DNA from: an uncultured Agromyces sp.
Lineage (GTDB): Bacteria; Actinomycetota; Actinomycetes; Actinomycetales; Microbacteriaceae
DNA length: 64,000 bases
Direction of reading: 5' to 3'
Assembly (NCBI GenBank): GCA_913053875.1
Contig: CAJXGN010000012.1
Location: 18,869 to 82,868, forward strand
Shown here: in pieces, positions 17,929-27,734 of the stretch
How the letters are laid out: the number at the start of each line of letters is the position of its first letter
Numbering within the stretch: position 1 is the first letter of the stretch
Made by a program: the position numbers and the translations under genes
The notes under the pieces: model-generated
The model's input: only the letters and a program-made list of their open reading frames with translations
Told to the model about the DNA's origin: nothing
Databases searched by the model: none

Positions 17929-18792
17929 TCAGCGCACCTGACGCACGTCGAACTGCAGGCGCGGGTGAGCGTACGCCTCCTGCGACGCGACGAGCTGCAG
18001 CTCGCGTTCGCCCGAGTCGTGGGTGTTCGCGAGCAGGTCGAAGACGCTCGACGCGGTGCGGGCGAGGGCCTCGGCGGCGGAGCCGGTGCGGCGGTAGTGG
18101 GCAGTGAAGAGCGCGGCCGTGACGTCGCCCGAGCCGTTCGCCTTCATCGGCAGGTGCGGGGTCTGCACGATCCAAGCGCCTCGGTCGTCGACCGCGAGCA
18201 TCTCGATCGTGCCCTCCGGGCGGTCGGGGCGCTCGACGCTCGTGACGAGCACCGTGCTCGGCCCGGAGGCCCGCACGAGGTCGACCGACGCGAGCGTGGA
18301 GTCGAGCGTGTCGGGCTCGGTGTCCGTGAGGTACCCCAGCTCGAACTGGTTCGGGGTGACGAGGTCGGCGGCGGGCACCACCCGGTCGCGCAGCAGCACC
18401 GGGATGGCGGGCGCCACGAAGCATCCGCTCTTCGCATTGCCCATGACCGGGTCGCACGCGTAGATCGCGCCGGGATTCGCGGCCTTGACGCGCGCCACGG
18501 CGTCGAGGATGACGTCGGCGATGCCCTCGCCGCCCTGGTAGCCCGAGAGCACCAGGTCGATGTCGGCGAACGCCCCGCGGTCCTCGATGCCGTCGATGAC
18601 GGCGCGCACGTCGTCGGGGTCGATCATGGGCCCGCGCCAGGCGCCGTAGCCCGTGTGGTTGGAGAAGTTGACCGTGTAGACCGGCATCACCTCGACGCCG
18701 ATGCGCTGGAGGGGGAAGACGGCTGCCGAGTTGCCGACGTGGCCGTAGGCGACGGCGGACTGGATGGAGAGGACCTTCACCCGCTCGATCAT
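17929..18792 (-). CDS. pdxY: Pyridoxal kinase
   Basis: Kinase of 287 residues that phosphorylates pyridoxal to PLP in the salvage route. The ribokinase-type fold is shown by [18 protein letters not shown] near residue 13, CDPVMGN near 113 and the catalytic anion-hole motif [13 protein letters not shown] near 216-228. The length is normal for PdxY. Its ATG overlaps the TGA of pdxR by four bases, so the kinase is translationally coupled to a B6-type regulator. It converges with the HIT gene, separated by one base. This places salvage control beside the de novo pdxS/pdxT genes. Confidence 0.92.
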   Translation of the reverse strand: MIERVKVLSIQSAVAYGHVGNSAAVFPLQRIGVEVMPVYTVNFSNHTGYGAWRGPMIDPDDVRAVIDGIEDRGAFADIDLVLSGYQGGEGIADVILDAVARVKAANPGAIYACDPVMGNAKSGCFVAPAIPVLLRDRVVPAADLVTPNQFELGYLTDTEPDTLDSTLASVDLVRASGPSTVLVTSVERPDRPEGTIEMLAVDDRGAWIVQTPHLPMKANGSGDVTAALFTAHYRRTGSAAEALARTASSVFDLLANTHDSGERELQLVASQEAYAHPRLQFDVRQVR

Positions 18793-20129
18793 TCCATCCC
18801 CGCGGGGGAGCGGCGTCCACCGGCCGCGGCCACCGCGGCCGCGACGTCGGTGGCGAGCCGGTCCGCATCGGCGTCGGACAGGTCGTGCACCGTCAGCCGG
18901 AGCCGCGCGCCGGCCGACGCTGCGCCCAGCACGAACTCGTCGCCTGCGCGTGCGAGCCACCCGCGCCGCATGAGCTGCTCGGACACGTCGCGCGCGGGCA
19001 CCGGCAGCGGCACCCAGAGGTTCAGGCCGTCGCCGGCGACCGTCGGCACGCCGAGTGCGGTGAGGCGCGTGGCGAACGCGTCGTTCCGGGCCGCGTAGTG
19101 GGCGCCGGCCGCGCGAATGTCCGACGCGACCCCGGGGTCGGTCGCGAGCGCGAGCACCAGGCGCTGGAGCAGGTGGCTCACCCAGGTCGTGCCCGGGCTC
19201 AGCCGCATCGCGAGCCGGTCGGCGGTCTCGGCGTCGGACGCGGTGACCGCGAGGCACATGTCGGGCCCGAGGAACTTCGACACCGAGCGCACGAGCGCCC
19301 AGCGCCGATGACCGGGGCCGATGATCGAGCGGAACGGGCTGCGCGAGAGCATCGAGAAGTGGTCGTCCTCGATCACGAGCACGTAGGGATGGTCGGCGAG
19401 CACCGCGCGCAGGTCGGCCGCGCGCCGCTCGGAGAGGCTCGCGCCCGTGGGGTTCTGCGCGCGCGGCGTGCAGACCACCGCGCGTACGCCCTCGTCGAGC
19501 GCGGCGCGCAGCCCGTCGACGGTCATGCCCTCGTCGTCGACCGGCACGGGTACTGGGCGGTACCCGCCCACCCGCACGGTGTGGATGCTGGTGAGGAAGC
19601 ACGGGTCCTCAAGGGCCACCGCGTCGTCGCGCACGAGCGCCTGCGCGAGCAGCCGGTCGACCGCGTCGGCCGCGCCGCTCGTGATCGTCAGGTGCACGTC
19701 GGCCGGCGCGAGGTCGGAGGTCATCCACTCGCGCGCCCAGCGCTCGAGTCCCGGATCGATCACGGGCTCGCCGTAGAGCACCGGCCGGCCGGCCATGCCC
19801 GCCAACGCGGGCATCGGGTCGGGGATGCGGTCGGGGTCGGGATTGCCCGTGGCGACGTCGCGCAGCACGCTGTCGGAGGCGTAGCCCTCTTGCGGGACGA
19901 CCGCGTGGTCGGCGACGTGGGTGCCGCCGCGCCCGCGCGTCACCACGACGCCCGCTGCCGTGAGCTGTCGGTACGCCGCGACCGCGGTGTTGCGGTTGAC
20001 GCCCAGCAGGTCGGCCAGGTTCCGCACGGGCGGGAGCGGGTCGCCCGGTCGCAGGGCGCCGCGCTCGATGAGCGCACGCACGCTGTCGGCGATGTCGGAG
20101 GCCGAGCGGCCGGTGATCTCGAGGGTCAT
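18789..20129 (-). CDS. pdxR: MocR/PdxR-type transcription factor (GntR HTH plus aminotransferase fold)
   Basis: Regulator of 446 residues. A winged-helix GntR domain covers about residues 1-75 ([21 protein letters not shown] region holds the recognition helix). The rest is a fold type I aminotransferase-like domain that binds PLP, with the lysine in [10 protein letters not shown] near residue 280. In corynebacteria and others, PdxR activates pdxST when PLP is low. Here it is divergent from pdxS and co-transcribed with pdxY, so control of B6 supply is a strong inference. A 14-base palindrome lies between pdxR and pdxS. Confidence 0.88.
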   Translation of the reverse strand: MTLEITGRSASDIADSVRALIERGALRPGDPLPPVRNLADLLGVNRNTAVAAYRQLTAAGVVVTRGRGGTHVADHAVVPQEGYASDSVLRDVATGNPDPDRIPDPMPALAGMAGRPVLYGEPVIDPGLERWAREWMTSDLAPADVHLTITSGAADAVDRLLAQALVRDDAVALEDPCFLTSIHTVRVGGYRPVPVPVDDEGMTVDGLRAALDEGVRAVVCTPRAQNPTGASLSERRAADLRAVLADHPYVLVIEDDHFSMLSRSPFRSIIGPGHRRWALVRSVSKFLGPDMCLAVTASDAETADRLAMRLSPGTTWVSHLLQRLVLALATDPGVASDIRAAGAHYAARNDAFATRLTALGVPTVAGDGLNLWVPLPVPARDVSEQLMRRGWLARAGDEFVLGAASAGARLRLTVHDLSDADADRLATDVAAAVAAAGGRRSPAGME

Positions 20130-20172
20130 GTCACGATCCGTCAGGTGTGCGTGGGCGGTGTCGAGCCCATGC

Positions 20173-20192
20173 TATCTTTTGGCCTAGGCCAA
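20173..20192. promoter_or_regulatory. pdxS promoter and candidate PdxR operator
   Basis: TTGGCCTAGGCCAA at 20179-20192 is a perfect palindrome. It directly follows a -10-like TATCTT at 20173-20178 on the plus strand. Each half reads TGGCCTA, close to the TGGWCTA part of the PdxR motif I recall from Corynebacterium. It lies 50 bases from the pdxR start and 58 from the pdxS start. Confidence 0.6.
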
Positions 20193-20249
20193 GCAAGCCG
20201 CGTGTCCGCACCTGCGCGATCGCGCGACCTCCGTCGAAGGGATGCACCG

Positions 20250-21140
20250 ATGAGCACTGCCGAGTTCGGCTCGAGCCGCGTCAAGCGCGGGCTCGCCGAG
20301 ATGCTGAAGGGCGGCGTCATCATGGACGTCGTCACGGCCGAGCAGGCCCGCATCGCCGAGGACGCGGGCGCGGTGGCCGTCATGGCGCTCGAGCGCGTGC
20401 CCGCCGACATCCGCGCCCAGGGCGGCGTGGCGCGCATGAGCGACCCCGACCTCATCGAGGCGATCATCGCCGAGGTCTCGATCCCCGTCATGGCGAAGGC
20501 CCGCATCGGCCACTTCGTCGAGGCGCAGGTGCTCCAGGCGCTCGACGTCGACTACATCGACGAGTCCGAGGTGCTCTCGCCCGCCGACTACGTGAACCAC
20601 ATCGACAAGTGGGAGTTCAACACGCCCTTCGTGTGCGGCGCGACGAACCTCGGCGAGGCGCTCCGACGCATCAACGAGGGTGCGGCGATGATCCGCTCCA
20701 AGGGCGAGGCCGGCACGGGCGACGTCTCGGAGGCGACCAAGCACATCCGCAAGATCACCGCCGAGATCAACGCGCTGAAGTCGATGACGAAGGACGAGCT
20801 CTACGTCGCGGCGAAGGAGCTGCAGGCACCGTACGAGCTCGTGGCCGAGGTCGCAGAGACCGGCAAGCTGCCGGTCGTGCTCTTCACGGCGGGCGGCGTG
20901 GCCACCCCGGCCGACGCCGCGATGATGATGCAGCTGGGCGCCGACGGCGTGTTCGTCGGGTCGGGCATCTTCAAGTCGGGCAACCCCGAGGCGCGCGCGG
21001 CGGCGGTCGTGAAGGCGACCACGTTCCACGACGACCCGTCGGTCATCGCCGAGGCGTCGCGCGGACTCGGCGAGGCCATGGTCGGCATCAACGTCGGCGA
21101 CCTGCCCGCCCCGCACCGGCTCGCCGAGCGCGGCTGGTAG
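20250..21140 (+). CDS. pdxS: Pyridoxal 5'-phosphate synthase lyase subunit
   Basis: Subunit of 296 residues that makes PLP from ribose 5-phosphate, glyceraldehyde 3-phosphate and the ammonia supplied by PdxT. The (beta/alpha)8 barrel is well conserved. The catalytic lysines are in [10 protein letters not shown] near residue 82 and [11 protein letters not shown] near 150. [10 protein letters not shown] near 236 binds phosphate. The start is ATG at 20250 with GAAGGGA upstream. pdxT follows after 54 bases. Control by the divergent pdxR is likely through the palindrome in the spacer. Confidence 0.97.
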   Translation: MSTAEFGSSRVKRGLAEMLKGGVIMDVVTAEQARIAEDAGAVAVMALERVPADIRAQGGVARMSDPDLIEAIIAEVSIPVMAKARIGHFVEAQVLQALDVDYIDESEVLSPADYVNHIDKWEFNTPFVCGATNLGEALRRINEGAAMIRSKGEAGTGDVSEATKHIRKITAEINALKSMTKDELYVAAKELQAPYELVAEVAETGKLPVVLFTAGGVATPADAAMMMQLGADGVFVGSGIFKSGNPEARAAAVVKATTFHDDPSVIAEASRGLGEAMVGINVGDLPAPHRLAERGW

Positions 21141-21156
21141 GCACGGAGGCAACGAG

Positions 21157-21181
21157 CGGATGCCGCGGGCAGCGGCATCCG
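21157..21181 (+). repeat. Hairpin with CGGATGCCGC stem between pdxS and pdxT
   Basis: A perfect 10-base-pair stem (21157-21166 and 21172-21181) with loop GGGCA. The same stem recurs before metK at 59679-59702. Lying inside an operon only 13 bases before the pdxT start, it is more likely an mRNA stem or repeat than a terminator. Confidence 0.6.
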
Positions 21182-21194
21182 GAACGGTGACGTC

Positions 21195-21782
21195 ATGACC
21201 CGAGTCGGCGTACTCGCCCTGCAGGGCGATTTCCGCGAGCACGTCGCGGTGCTCTCCGGCCTCGGCGCGGAGGTCGCGACCGTGCGACGGGCATCCGAGC
21301 TCGCCGAGGTCGACGGCCTCGTCATCCCCGGCGGCGAGTCGACCGTGATGGACAAGCTCTCGCGCGCGTTCGGGCTCGCCGAGCCGCTGAAGGCCGCCAT
21401 CGCCGACGGCCTGCCCGTGTACGGCACCTGCGCCGGCCTCATCATGCTCGCCGACACCGTGCTCGACGCCATCGCGGGGCAGCAGACCCTCGGCGGTCTC
21501 GACGTCGTGGTGCGGCGCAACGCGTTCGGCTCGCAGAACCAGTCGTTCGAGACCGACCTCGACGTGCCGGCGATCGGCGACGCGCCCGTGCACGCGGTGT
21601 TCATCCGCGGACCGGTGGTCGAGTCGGTCGGCGACGCCGCCACGCCGCTCGCTCGGCTCGACGACGGGCGAGTCGTCGCGGTCGAGCAGGGGAACCTGCT
21701 CGGCACGAGCTTCCACCCGGAGATCACGGGGGAGTACCGGTTCCACGAGTACTTCCTGTCGAAGGCGCGCGCCCGCGGCTGA
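21195..21782 (+). CDS. pdxT: Pyridoxal 5'-phosphate synthase glutaminase subunit
   Basis: Class I glutamine amidotransferase of 195 residues that feeds ammonia to PdxS. The triad is Cys79 in YGTCAGL, His174 and Glu176 in FHPEITGE. The IPGGEST oxyanion motif is near residue 44. The length is typical. ATG at 21195 follows the hairpin described separately, and no strong Shine-Dalgarno is obvious, so translation may be partly coupled to pdxS or influenced by the stem. Confidence 0.96.
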   Translation: MTRVGVLALQGDFREHVAVLSGLGAEVATVRRASELAEVDGLVIPGGESTVMDKLSRAFGLAEPLKAAIADGLPVYGTCAGLIMLADTVLDAIAGQQTLGGLDVVVRRNAFGSQNQSFETDLDVPAIGDAPVHAVFIRGPVVESVGDAATPLARLDDGRVVAVEQGNLLGTSFHPEITGEYRFHEYFLSKARARG

Positions 21783-21809
21783 CCGTGCCCGGGTGTCGGC
21801 GCCCGCGCG

Positions 21810-21815
21810 TAGCGT
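21810..21815 (+). promoter_or_regulatory. -10 box of a probable leaderless transcript (DUF1697 gene)
   Basis: TAGCGT lies seven bases before the ATG at 21823 and no Shine-Dalgarno sequence is present. The start codon would be at the 5' end of the message. Confidence 0.55.
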
Positions 21816-21822
21816 GGGCACC

Positions 21823-22344
21823 ATGACGCGATACATCGCCCTGCTGCGCGGCGTGAACGTCGGGGGCATCACCATCAGGTCCGCCGACCTGCGCGACGTC
21901 TTCACCGGTCTCGGCCACGACGACGTGCGCACGGTGCTTGCGAGCGGCAACGTCGCCTTCGAGGCATCCGGTGCCCCTCGAGACCTGAAGGCCGCCATCG
22001 AGCGCGCGCTCGAGGAGCGGTTCGGGTACGACGCCTGGATCGTGCTCTCCACGGCCGCGCACGTGACGGCGGTGATCGAGGCGTTCCCGTTCGACGCCGA
22101 CGACGACGAACGGCAGCCCTGGGTGGTCTTCGCGAGTGACCAGGGCGCGCTGGACGAGCTCGCCGAGTCGGCGGCCGGCCTCGACCCGGCCGTCGATCCG
22201 CTGCGGCGCGGCGACGGAGTGCTCTACTGGAACCCGGTGAAGGGGACGACGGGCGAGACCCCGTTCGCGAAGCTGCTCGCGAAGGCGAGGTACAAGCCGA
22301 CCACCACGAACCGCAACCTGCGCACGCTCCGGCGTCTGGTCTGA
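21823..22344 (+). CDS. DUF1697 family protein
   Basis: Protein of 173 residues recognised as DUF1697 by its N-terminal [12 protein letters not shown] and the LASGNVAFE segment near residue 45. The C-terminal [10 protein letters not shown] is also typical. The family is widespread and its function is unknown; no catalytic site is evident. It lies alone between pdxT and yebC and appears to have its own leaderless promoter. No functional link with the B6 genes is indicated. Confidence 0.88.
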   Translation: MTRYIALLRGVNVGGITIRSADLRDVFTGLGHDDVRTVLASGNVAFEASGAPRDLKAAIERALEERFGYDAWIVLSTAAHVTAVIEAFPFDADDDERQPWVVFASDQGALDELAESAAGLDPAVDPLRRGDGVLYWNPVKGTTGETPFAKLLAKARYKPTTTNRNLRTLRRLV

Positions 22345-22380
22345 CGGCGCGGGTCCGGCCGAGCGTCACGGGCGCTGCAA

Positions 22381-22386
22381 TACAAT
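22381..22386 (+). promoter_or_regulatory. Candidate -10 box of yebC-ruvCAB
   Basis: TACAAT, a near-consensus hexamer, lies 54 bases before the yebC start in an otherwise GC-rich gap. No clear -35 box is seen. Confidence 0.5.
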
Positions 22387-22440
22387 GGCGTGTCGGCGCG
22401 GATGCATCGCGCGCGCCGAGAGAGACGACCCGGGAGATTC

Positions 22441-23202
22441 ATGTCAGGCCATTCCAAGTGGGCGACGACCAAGCACAAGAAGGCCGTCATCGACGCACGG
22501 CGCGCGAAGTCGTTCGCCAAGCTCATCAAGAACATCGAGGTGGCCGCGAAGCTCGGCGGTGCCGACCTCGCCGGCAACCCGACGCTGTACGACGCCGTGC
22601 AGAAGGCCAAGAAGACCTCGGTGCCGAACGACAACATCGACCGCGCCATCAAGCGCGGCGCCGGCATCTCCGGCGAGTCGATCGAGTACACGACGATCAT
22701 GTACGAGGGCTACGCCCCGAACGGCGTGGCGCTCCTCGTCGAGTGCCTCACCGACAACAAGAACCGTGCGGCGGCCGAGGTGCGCACCGCCATGACGCGC
22801 AACGGCGGCACCATGGCCGACCCGGGCAGCGTCGCGTACAACTTCAACCGCAAGGGCCTCATCGTGGTGGGCGCCGCCGACGGCCTGACCGAGGACGACG
22901 TGCTCGCCGCGGTGCTCGACGCGGGCGCCGAGGAGGTCACCGACGAGGGCGAGACCTTCGAGGTCGTGACCGAGGCCACCGACCTCGTGCAGACGCGCAC
23001 CGCGCTGCAGGACGCGGGCATCGACTACGACTCGGCGGACGTCGCGTTCGTGCCCTCGCTCAAGGTCGAGATCGACGCGGAGACGGCACGGAAGGTCTTC
23101 CGCCTCATCGACGCGCTCGAGGACTCGGACGACGTGCAGAACGTCTACAGCAACTACGACGTCAGCGCCGACGTGCTGGCGGAGCTCGAGGCGGACGAGT
23201 AG
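22441..23202 (+). CDS. yebC: YebC/PmpR-family protein
   Basis: Protein of 253 residues of the YebC family. Members act as DNA-binding regulators in some bacteria and in others help ribosomes pass difficult proline stretches. The N-terminal [15 protein letters not shown] motif is diagnostic, and the three-domain length is normal. ATG at 22441 has GGGAG upstream. It precedes ruvC by five bases, an order shared by most actinobacteria. Which of the two roles applies here cannot be told from the sequence. Confidence 0.95.
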   Translation: MSGHSKWATTKHKKAVIDARRAKSFAKLIKNIEVAAKLGGADLAGNPTLYDAVQKAKKTSVPNDNIDRAIKRGAGISGESIEYTTIMYEGYAPNGVALLVECLTDNKNRAAAEVRTAMTRNGGTMADPGSVAYNFNRKGLIVVGAADGLTEDDVLAAVLDAGAEEVTDEGETFEVVTEATDLVQTRTALQDAGIDYDSADVAFVPSLKVEIDAETARKVFRLIDALEDSDDVQNVYSNYDVSADVLAELEADE

Positions 23203-23207
23203 CCGTC

Positions 23208-23807
23208 ATGCGCGTGCTCGGCATCGACCCGGGGCTCACCCGGTGCGGTGTCGGCGTGGTCGACGTCGCCCCCGACCGGCGGGCGACGCTCGTCGACGTG
23301 GTCGTGCTGCGGTCGCCGGCCGACCTCGCGATCGAGCGGCGGCTGCTGCGCATCGCGGAGGGCCTCGAGGCGATCCTCGAGGAGCACCGGCCGCATGCCG
23401 TCGCGCTCGAGCGCGTGTTCGCGCGCAGTGACGTGTCGACGATCATGGGCACCGCCCAGATCTCGGGCGTCGCGATGCACCTCGCGGCCAGGCGCGAGCT
23501 CACCGTCGCCCTGCACACGCCCAGTGAGGTGAAGGCCGCCATCACGGGCTACGGGCGGGCCGACAAGAAGCAGGTCGGTGCGATGGTCGCGCGCATCCTG
23601 GGACTGGAGACGCCGCCGAAGCCCGCCGATGCGGCGGACGCCCTCGCGCTCGCGATCTGCCACGCATGGCGGTCGGGGCCGGCATCGGGAGCGGTGGCCG
23701 GTGGCTCCCCCGACGGGGACGCGGGAGCGACGCCGGCGCAGAAGGCATGGCTCGCCGCGGAGCGTGCCGCGAAGACGTCGGGGGCCGCACGTAGTCTGAA
23801 GCCGTGA
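23208..23807 (+). CDS. ruvC: Crossover junction endodeoxyribonuclease RuvC
   Basis: Holliday junction resolvase of 199 residues. Catalytic acids are Asp7 in [10 protein letters not shown], Glu in ALERVF near residue 66, and the C-terminal [12 protein letters not shown] motif near residue 140. About 40 extra residues at the C-terminus are Gly/Ala-rich with no recognised domain; such tails are common in high-GC actinobacteria. It acts with RuvAB encoded directly downstream. The start is ATG at 23208. The last codons contain a promoter-like hexamer for ruvA. Confidence 0.95.
   Translation: MRVLGIDPGLTRCGVGVVDVAPDRRATLVDVVVLRSPADLAIERRLLRIAEGLEAILEEHRPHAVALERVFARSDVSTIMGTAQISGVAMHLAARRELTVALHTPSEVKAAITGYGRADKKQVGAMVARILGLETPPKPADAADALALAICHAWRSGPASGAVAGGSPDGDAGATPAQKAWLAAERAAKTSGAARSLKP
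23792..23797 (+). promoter_or_regulatory. Internal -10 box of a probable leaderless ruvA transcript
   Basis: TAGTCT within the end of ruvC stands exactly six bases before the GTG of ruvA, with no Shine-Dalgarno. It may add a ruvAB transcript independent of ruvC. Confidence 0.5.
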
Positions 23808-24424
23808 TCTCCTCGCTCAGTGGAACGGTGCTCGCGGCTGCCGGCGGTTCGGTCGTGATCGACGTCGGCGGTGTCGGGTTCTCCGTCGCGACGACGCCGG
23901 CCCTCGCCCTCGCCGCACGCGAGGGGGAGGCGCTCCGCGTGCACACCGCGCTCATCGTCCGGGAGGACGCGCTCTCCCTGTTCGGGTTCGCCACGATCGA
24001 GGAGCTGCAGGTCTTCGACCTGCTCATCGGCGTCACCGGCGTCGGGCCGAAGTCCGCACTCGGGGTGCTGTCGGCGCTCTCGCCCGAGCAGGTCGCGCAG
24101 GCGGTCGCGAACGAGGACGACGCGGCCTTCCGCAAGGTCAGCGGCATCGGCCCGAAGACCGCGAAGCTGATCGTCGTGTCGCTCACCGGCAAGCTCGTGG
24201 TGACCGCTCCGCCCGTCGCCGCGGTGCCGTCGGTGCAGGCGACCGCCGGTGACGACGTGCTCGCGGCGCTGACGGGGCTCGGCTGGCCCGAGAAGGCCGC
24301 CCAGCAGGCCCTGGCCGACACGCTGGCCGAGGCATCCGACTCCGACGCGGCATCCGTGCCCGTGCTGCTGCGACTCACGCTCGCCCGGCTCGGGCCGGCG
24401 CAGCACGCGGGGAGGGCCTCGTGA
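23804..24424 (+). CDS. ruvA: Holliday junction DNA helicase subunit RuvA
   Basis: Protein of 206 residues that binds the four-way junction and loads the RuvB motor. The N-terminal OB fold ([20 protein letters not shown]) is followed by tandem helix-hairpin-helix motifs ([11 protein letters not shown] and [12 protein letters not shown], about residues 74-125). The C-terminal domain III that contacts RuvB ends the protein. The GTG start overlaps the ruvC stop, and its end overlaps ruvB by four bases. Confidence 0.96.
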   Translation: MISSLSGTVLAAAGGSVVIDVGGVGFSVATTPALALAAREGEALRVHTALIVREDALSLFGFATIEELQVFDLLIGVTGVGPKSALGVLSALSPEQVAQAVANEDDAAFRKVSGIGPKTAKLIVVSLTGKLVVTAPPVAAVPSVQATAGDDVLAALTGLGWPEKAAQQALADTLAEASDSDAASVPVLLRLTLARLGPAQHAGRAS

Positions 24425-25452
24425 GCGACCCCGGCGTCGACCTGACGAGCCCCGAGCTCGCGAACGAGGCCGAGCTCGCCTTCGAGGGGGCACTCCGGCC
24501 GCGCAGCCTCGGCGAGTTCGTCGGCCAGCCCCGCGTGCGCGGCCAGCTCCAGTTGCTGCTCACCGCCGCGCAGATGCAGCAGCGCACGCCCGACCACATC
24601 CTCCTGGCCGGCCCGCCGGGGCTGGGCAAGACGACGCTCGCAATGATCGTCGCGCACGAGGGCGGGCGGCCGCTCCGCATGTCCAGCGGCCCGGCGATCC
24701 AGCACGCGGGCGACCTCGCGGCGATCCTGTCGTCGCTCGTGCCCGGCGAGGTGCTGTTCATCGACGAGATCCATCGCATGGCGCGCTCGGCCGAGGAGAT
24801 GCTGTACCTCGCGATGGAGGACTTCCGCATCGACATCATGGTCGGGAAGGGCGCCGGTGCGACCAGCGTCCCGCTCGACCTCGCGCCCTTCACGCTCGTC
24901 GGCGCGACCACCCGATCGGGCCTGCTCCCGAATCCGCTGCGCGACCGGTTCGGGTTCACCGCGCACCTCGAGTTCTACGGCGAGGAGGAGCTGCGCGAGG
25001 TGCTCGGCCGCGCGGCGGCGATGCTCGGGCTCGACGTCGACGGCGAGGCGCTGGCCGAGATCGCCGGACGCTGCCGCGGCACGCCGCGCATCGCCAACCG
25101 GCTGCTCCGACGCGTGCGCGACTACGCGCTCGTGCACGGCGGGCGGGCCGACCTCGACGCGGTGCGTGCGGCGCTGGAGCTCTACGACGTCGACGAGCTC
25201 GGCCTCGACCGGCTCGACCGTGCCGTCATCGAGGCGATCCTCACGCGCTTCGGGGGCGGGCCCGTCGGGCTGAACACGCTCGCCGTGTCGGTCGGCGAGG
25301 AGGCCGAGACCATCGAGTCGGTGGTCGAGCCGTTCCTGGTGCGCATCGGCCTGCTCACCCGCACGCCGCGCGGGCGGGTGGCGAGTCCCGCCGCGTGGCG
25401 GCACCTCGGTCTCAGCAGTCCCGCCGCCGGGCTGCCCCTCGATGACCTATAA
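24421..25452 (+). CDS. ruvB: Holliday junction DNA helicase subunit RuvB
   Basis: AAA+ motor of 343 residues that drives branch migration. Walker A is [11 protein letters not shown] near residue 61, Walker B is LFIDEIHRM near 114, sensor 1 is VGATTRSG near 160, and the arginine finger region NPLRDRFGF follows. The C-terminal winged helix is RTPRGRVAS. The GTG start overlaps ruvA, so the genes are translationally coupled. The stop codon overlaps a perfect TATAAT that probably serves yajC. Confidence 0.97.
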   Translation: MSDPGVDLTSPELANEAELAFEGALRPRSLGEFVGQPRVRGQLQLLLTAAQMQQRTPDHILLAGPPGLGKTTLAMIVAHEGGRPLRMSSGPAIQHAGDLAAILSSLVPGEVLFIDEIHRMARSAEEMLYLAMEDFRIDIMVGKGAGATSVPLDLAPFTLVGATTRSGLLPNPLRDRFGFTAHLEFYGEEELREVLGRAAAMLGLDVDGEALAEIAGRCRGTPRIANRLLRRVRDYALVHGGRADLDAVRAALELYDVDELGLDRLDRAVIEAILTRFGGGPVGLNTLAVSVGEEAETIESVVEPFLVRIGLLTRTPRGRVASPAAWRHLGLSSPAAGLPLDDL

Positions 25453-25453
25453 T
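25448..25453 (+). promoter_or_regulatory. Consensus -10 box of yajC-secDF
   Basis: TATAAT, rare in sequence of this GC content, overlaps the ruvB stop codon and lies about 100 bases before yajC. No good -35 box is visible at 17 bases. Confidence 0.6.
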
Positions 25454-25553
25454 CCTTGGAGGCTTCGGCCCACCCCACCAGCGCGCAGGCCCTGAACCCG
25501 CGCGTCCGCAGACTTGGCACGACCGCGTCGTCGTGCACCGGAGGCACCCCCAG

Positions 25554-25934
25554 ATGGATCCGTTCACACTCATCATGCTCGCCGTCCTGGCGCTGCTCAT
25601 CTTCTTCATGTTCCGCAACTCGCGCAAGCGCGCGGCGGAGCAGCGTGAGCTGCAGGCGAAGGTGGCGACCGGTGCGACGGTGATGACGAACTTCGGGGTG
25701 TACGGCACGATCCTGTCCATCGACGAGGAGGAGAACCAGGTCCTGCTCGAGTCGAGCCCCGGCACCGTGCTCACGGTGCACCGGCAGACCATCAACCGCG
25801 TCGTGACGCCCGCACCGGGCTCCGAGGACGAGGAGCTGGAGCCGGCTGACGGCGAGCCGGAGTTCGGCGAGCGGGTCGACGAGTCGGATGCGGCGCCGGA
25901 GACCGGCACCGAGCCGAAGAAGTCGGACGACTAG
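25554..25934 (+). CDS. yajC: Preprotein translocase subunit YajC
   Basis: Membrane protein of 126 residues that associates with SecD and SecF. One membrane segment spans about residues 4-20 (FTLIMLAVLALLIFFMF). The cytoplasmic domain holds the family motif VATGATVMTNFGVYGTI. The last 45 residues are acidic and low-complexity. The start is ATG at 25554, nine bases after GGAGG; a GTG seven codons earlier overlaps that site and is less likely. secD follows after 60 bases. Confidence 0.93.
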   Translation: MDPFTLIMLAVLALLIFFMFRNSRKRAAEQRELQAKVATGATVMTNFGVYGTILSIDEEENQVLLESSPGTVLTVHRQTINRVVTPAPGSEDEELEPADGEPEFGERVDESDAAPETGTEPKKSDD

Positions 25935-25994
25935 GACCCCTCGACACCACACGTCCGCGTCGAGCGACGCGGACGTGCAGAGAAAGCGGAATTC

Positions 25995-27734
25995 GTGGCT
26001 GCACCCTCCAAGCGGTCGTCCCGGCCGACCAGCGTCCGGAAGGCCTGGCGCTCCCTCAGCTGGCTCGGCGCACTGATCGTCGCGCTCATCGCGATCAACA
26101 CCGCCGGCGTCCTCTGGGCCGGCGGCTCGTGGACCCCCAAGCTCGCGCTCGACCTCGAGGGCGGCACGCAGATCATCCTCGAGCCCGAGCTCGCCGAGGG
26201 GCAGAACGTCTCCGGCGAACAGCTCGACCAGGCGGTCTCGATCCTCCGCCAGCGCGTCGACGCGTCGGGCGTCTCCGAGGCGGAGATCACGACGCAGGGC
26301 GACCGCAACATCGTCGTCGCGATCCCGGGCGAGCTCGACGACGAGACGCGCCAGCGCATCGAGTCGTCGGCGAAGCTCGAGCTGCGCCCGGTGATCCTCG
26401 CCGACGTCGCCTCGACCGAGTCGGTCGAGCCGACGGACGAGGCCGACGCCGACGCCACGGACGACGCGGAGGCAACCGAGACGCCTGAGCCGACCGACGC
26501 GAGCGACCCCGCTTGGGTCACCGACGAGCTGCAGGCCGAGTACGACTCGTTCGACTGCGCCTCGATCGACGAGGCCGAGGCGAACCGCCACCCGGCGGAC
26601 GAGCCGCTCATCACCTGCGACACCACGAACACGTTCAAGTACCTGCTCGGCCCGGTCGAGGTGAGCGGCGAGAACATCGTCGACGCCACGAACGGCATGG
26701 TCCAGAGCTCCACCGGCGTCTCGACGGGCACCTGGGCCGTCAACCTGCGCTTCGACGACCAGGGCACCGAGGACTTCGCCGAGGTGAGCACGCGCCTGTT
26801 CGGCCTCGAGTCGCCGCGCAACCAGTTCGCGTTCGTGCTCGACGGTCGCATCATCTCGGCCCCGAGCATGAACGGCATCATCACCGACGGGCGCCCGCAG
26901 ATCACGGGCAGCTTCACGCAGGAGTCGTCGAAGGCGCTGGCCGACCAGCTGAAGTTCGGCGCCCTGCCGATCAGCTTCACGGTGCAGAGCTCCGACACGA
27001 TCTCGGCGACGCTCGGTTCGTCCCAGCTGCAGAGCGGCCTCATCGCCGGCCTGATCGGCCTGATCCTGGTCGTGATCTACACGCTGTTCCAATACCGGGC
27101 GCTCGCCTCGGTGACGATCGCGTCACTCGTCGTGGCCGGTGTCATCACGTACCTCTCGATCACGATCCTGTCCTGGTACCAGGGCTACCGGCTCTCGCTC
27201 GCGGGCGTCGCCGCGCTCATCGTGGCGATCGGCTTCACCGCGGACTCGTTCATCGTGTACTTCGAACGCGTCCGCGACGAGTTGCGCGACGGCCGCGCCC
27301 TCGTCGGTGCGGTCGAGGCCGGCTGGAAGCGCGCGCTCCGCACGGTCATCGCGTCGAAGACCGTCAACCTGCTCGCCGCGATCGTGCTGTTCATCTTCGC
27401 GGTCGGCAGCGTGCGCGGGTTCGCGTTCACCCTCGGTCTCACGACGATCATCGACGTGATCGTGGTGATCCTGTTCACCCACCCGATGCTGCAGCTGCTC
27501 GCGCAGACCCGGTTCTTCTCGAGCGGCCACCCGTGGTCGGGCCTCGACCCGACGGCGCTCGGTGCCGTCTACCGCGGCCGCGCCGAGTTCCGGAAGCCCG
27601 CGGCCAACGTGACCAAGACCAAGGTCGCATCGAGCACGCGCGAGGCGCAGCGCCGGCAGACCATCGCCGAGCGCAAGGCGGCCGAGCTCGCCGCCGTCGG
27701 CGACACGCCCTCGAACGAGGGGAAGGACTCCTGA
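25995..27734 (+). CDS. secD: Protein translocase subunit SecD
   Basis: Export-assisting membrane protein of 579 residues that uses the proton gradient to help pull proteins across the membrane. The first membrane segment is at about residues 22-42. Motif LDLEGGTQIILEPE follows at 53-66. The large periplasmic domain contains an acidic insert at about 138-172 rich in Asp, Glu and Thr. Five more membrane segments lie at about 340-510, including ALIVAIGFTADSFIVYFERVRDE. GTG at 25995 is the start. Its stop overlaps the secF start. Confidence 0.96.
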   Translation: MAAPSKRSSRPTSVRKAWRSLSWLGALIVALIAINTAGVLWAGGSWTPKLALDLEGGTQIILEPELAEGQNVSGEQLDQAVSILRQRVDASGVSEAEITTQGDRNIVVAIPGELDDETRQRIESSAKLELRPVILADVASTESVEPTDEADADATDDAEATETPEPTDASDPAWVTDELQAEYDSFDCASIDEAEANRHPADEPLITCDTTNTFKYLLGPVEVSGENIVDATNGMVQSSTGVSTGTWAVNLRFDDQGTEDFAEVSTRLFGLESPRNQFAFVLDGRIISAPSMNGIITDGRPQITGSFTQESSKALADQLKFGALPISFTVQSSDTISATLGSSQLQSGLIAGLIGLILVVIYTLFQYRALASVTIASLVVAGVITYLSITILSWYQGYRLSLAGVAALIVAIGFTADSFIVYFERVRDELRDGRALVGAVEAGWKRALRTVIASKTVNLLAAIVLFIFAVGSVRGFAFTLGLTTIIDVIVVILFTHPMLQLLAQTRFFSSGHPWSGLDPTALGAVYRGRAEFRKPAANVTKTKVASSTREAQRRQTIAERKAAELAAVGDTPSNEGKDS

